Origin: an uncultured Cardiobacterium sp.
Lineage (GTDB): Bacteria > Pseudomonadota > Gammaproteobacteria > Cardiobacteriales > Cardiobacteriaceae
Length of the DNA stretch: 5,900 bases
Reading direction: 5' to 3'
NCBI RefSeq assembly: GCF_938028185.1
Contig: NZ_CALJAH010000182.1
Coordinates: forward strand, 1-5,900
The notes under the pieces are model-generated. The model was not told where the DNA came from. It worked only from the letters and a program-made list of their open reading frames with translations, and ran no database searches. The translations under genes and the position numbers were made by a program. Below, piece after piece: positions 5,707-5,900 of this stretch (position 1 is the first letter of the stretch; the number at the start of each line of letters is the position of its first letter).

Positions 5707-5847
5707 GGTTTTTTCGGGGGGTGGGTGATGGTTTTGGGTTGTTTGCAATCCGGCGGACAGCCACGCTCCTTTGAGAACCGGGTCAGCGCACGCAGCGACA
5801 AGCATTGCTTGCGCAGCGGGAAAGAGGCGTTGGGGTGGGGGGAGCAA
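5707..5847 (-). other. Leader region upstream of the phosphatase gene
   Basis: About 141 bases with no supported gene. Read on the minus strand it has C-rich runs near both ends (G runs on the plus strand at 5716-5725 and 5832-5842). A 5-base stem CAAGC/GCTTG (5799-5803, 5807-5811) is flanked by direct repeats of CGCAGCG at 5791-5797 and 5812-5818. AAAGGAG around 5768-5774 resembles a Shine-Dalgarno but leads to no good ATG in the phosphatase frame. The last bases before the ATG are AAAAAACC, the same as before the kinase start. I see no convincing promoter hexamers. Confidence 0.4.
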
Positions 5848-5898
5848 TCAATTGAAAAACGGGAATTTCAGCTCGTCAACAATATTGCCCACCCCCTC
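5848..5898 (-). CDS. Possible C-terminal end of an upstream gene
   Basis: The minus strand entering from the right edge has an open frame of 16 codons (EGVGNIVDELKFPFFN) ending in TGA at 5850-5848. The other two minus frames stop sooner. The codons look reasonable for this genome, but 16 residues are too few to identify a protein. A TerY-like vWA gene is what the kinase/phosphatase context predicts here; nothing in these residues confirms it. The frame is the same one used by the phosphatase further on. Confidence 0.3.
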   Translation of the reverse strand, partial: EGVGNIVDELKFPFFN

Positions 5899-5900
5899 CC

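Noticed and set aside
5707..5847. Extension of the phosphatase by 47 residues to a TTG at 5847
   Set aside because: The extension has no ribosome site at the TTG and is of low complexity. The ATG at 5706 begins a well-formed charged helix.
5888..5900. G-quadruplex potential at the right edge (GGGAGGGGGTGGG on the minus strand)
   Set aside because: Only three G-runs are visible before the window ends, and the other G-runs near 5716-5738 are too widely spaced.

Overview
The window looks like chromosomal DNA from a GC-rich Gram-negative bacterium. The signs are a lipoprotein with a clear lipobox, high-GC codons in most genes, and palindrome-rich intergenic DNA. A beta- or gammaproteobacterium (Cardiobacterium- or Neisseriales-like) fits, but no rRNA, uptake-sequence dialect or other marker fixes the genus.

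All supported genes lie on the minus strand and are probably transcribed from right to left. In that order they are: a possible 3' end of an upstream gene (5848-5898); a 141-base leader; a PP2C-type Ser/Thr phosphatase with a long Pro/Ala-rich linker and an Ig-like domain (5706-4015); a GNAT acetyltransferase overlapping it by four bases (4018-3473); an AT-rich lipoprotein gene (3447-2728); a NADAR/YbiA-family N-glycosidase (2666-2103); a three-helix small membrane protein (2022-1768); and a divergent Ser/Thr kinase with a C-terminal zinc ribbon (1739-237). A hairpin with T-runs on both sides ends the unit at 179-209. The last ~180 bases (1-178) are palindromic, REP-like intergenic DNA.

The ends of the array are a kinase/phosphatase pair of the kind that occurs with TerY-like von Willebrand A proteins (the TerY-P triad; E. 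coli yegI-yegK-yegL is a related arrangement). They should act as opposed writer and eraser on shared cytosolic targets. The vWA partner is not visible and would be expected upstream, off the right edge. The pair is separated by four genes that do not belong to the core triad: acetyltransferase, lipoprotein, NADAR and small membrane protein. NADAR proteins act on ADP-ribosyl or N-glycosidic adducts, so the locus may couple protein phosphorylation to nucleotide or ADP-ribose chemistry, perhaps in stress or defence. That is inference; the sequence shows only co-orientation, close spacing and domain content.

The lipoprotein gene and its flanks are clearly poorer in GC (about 37-48% in sampled rows) than the phosphatase gene (up to about 77%), suggesting separate acquisition. 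A perfect 10-base inverted repeat at 2043-2077 lies in the only sizeable gap inside the array, just before the membrane protein-kinase pair, and is a candidate operator.
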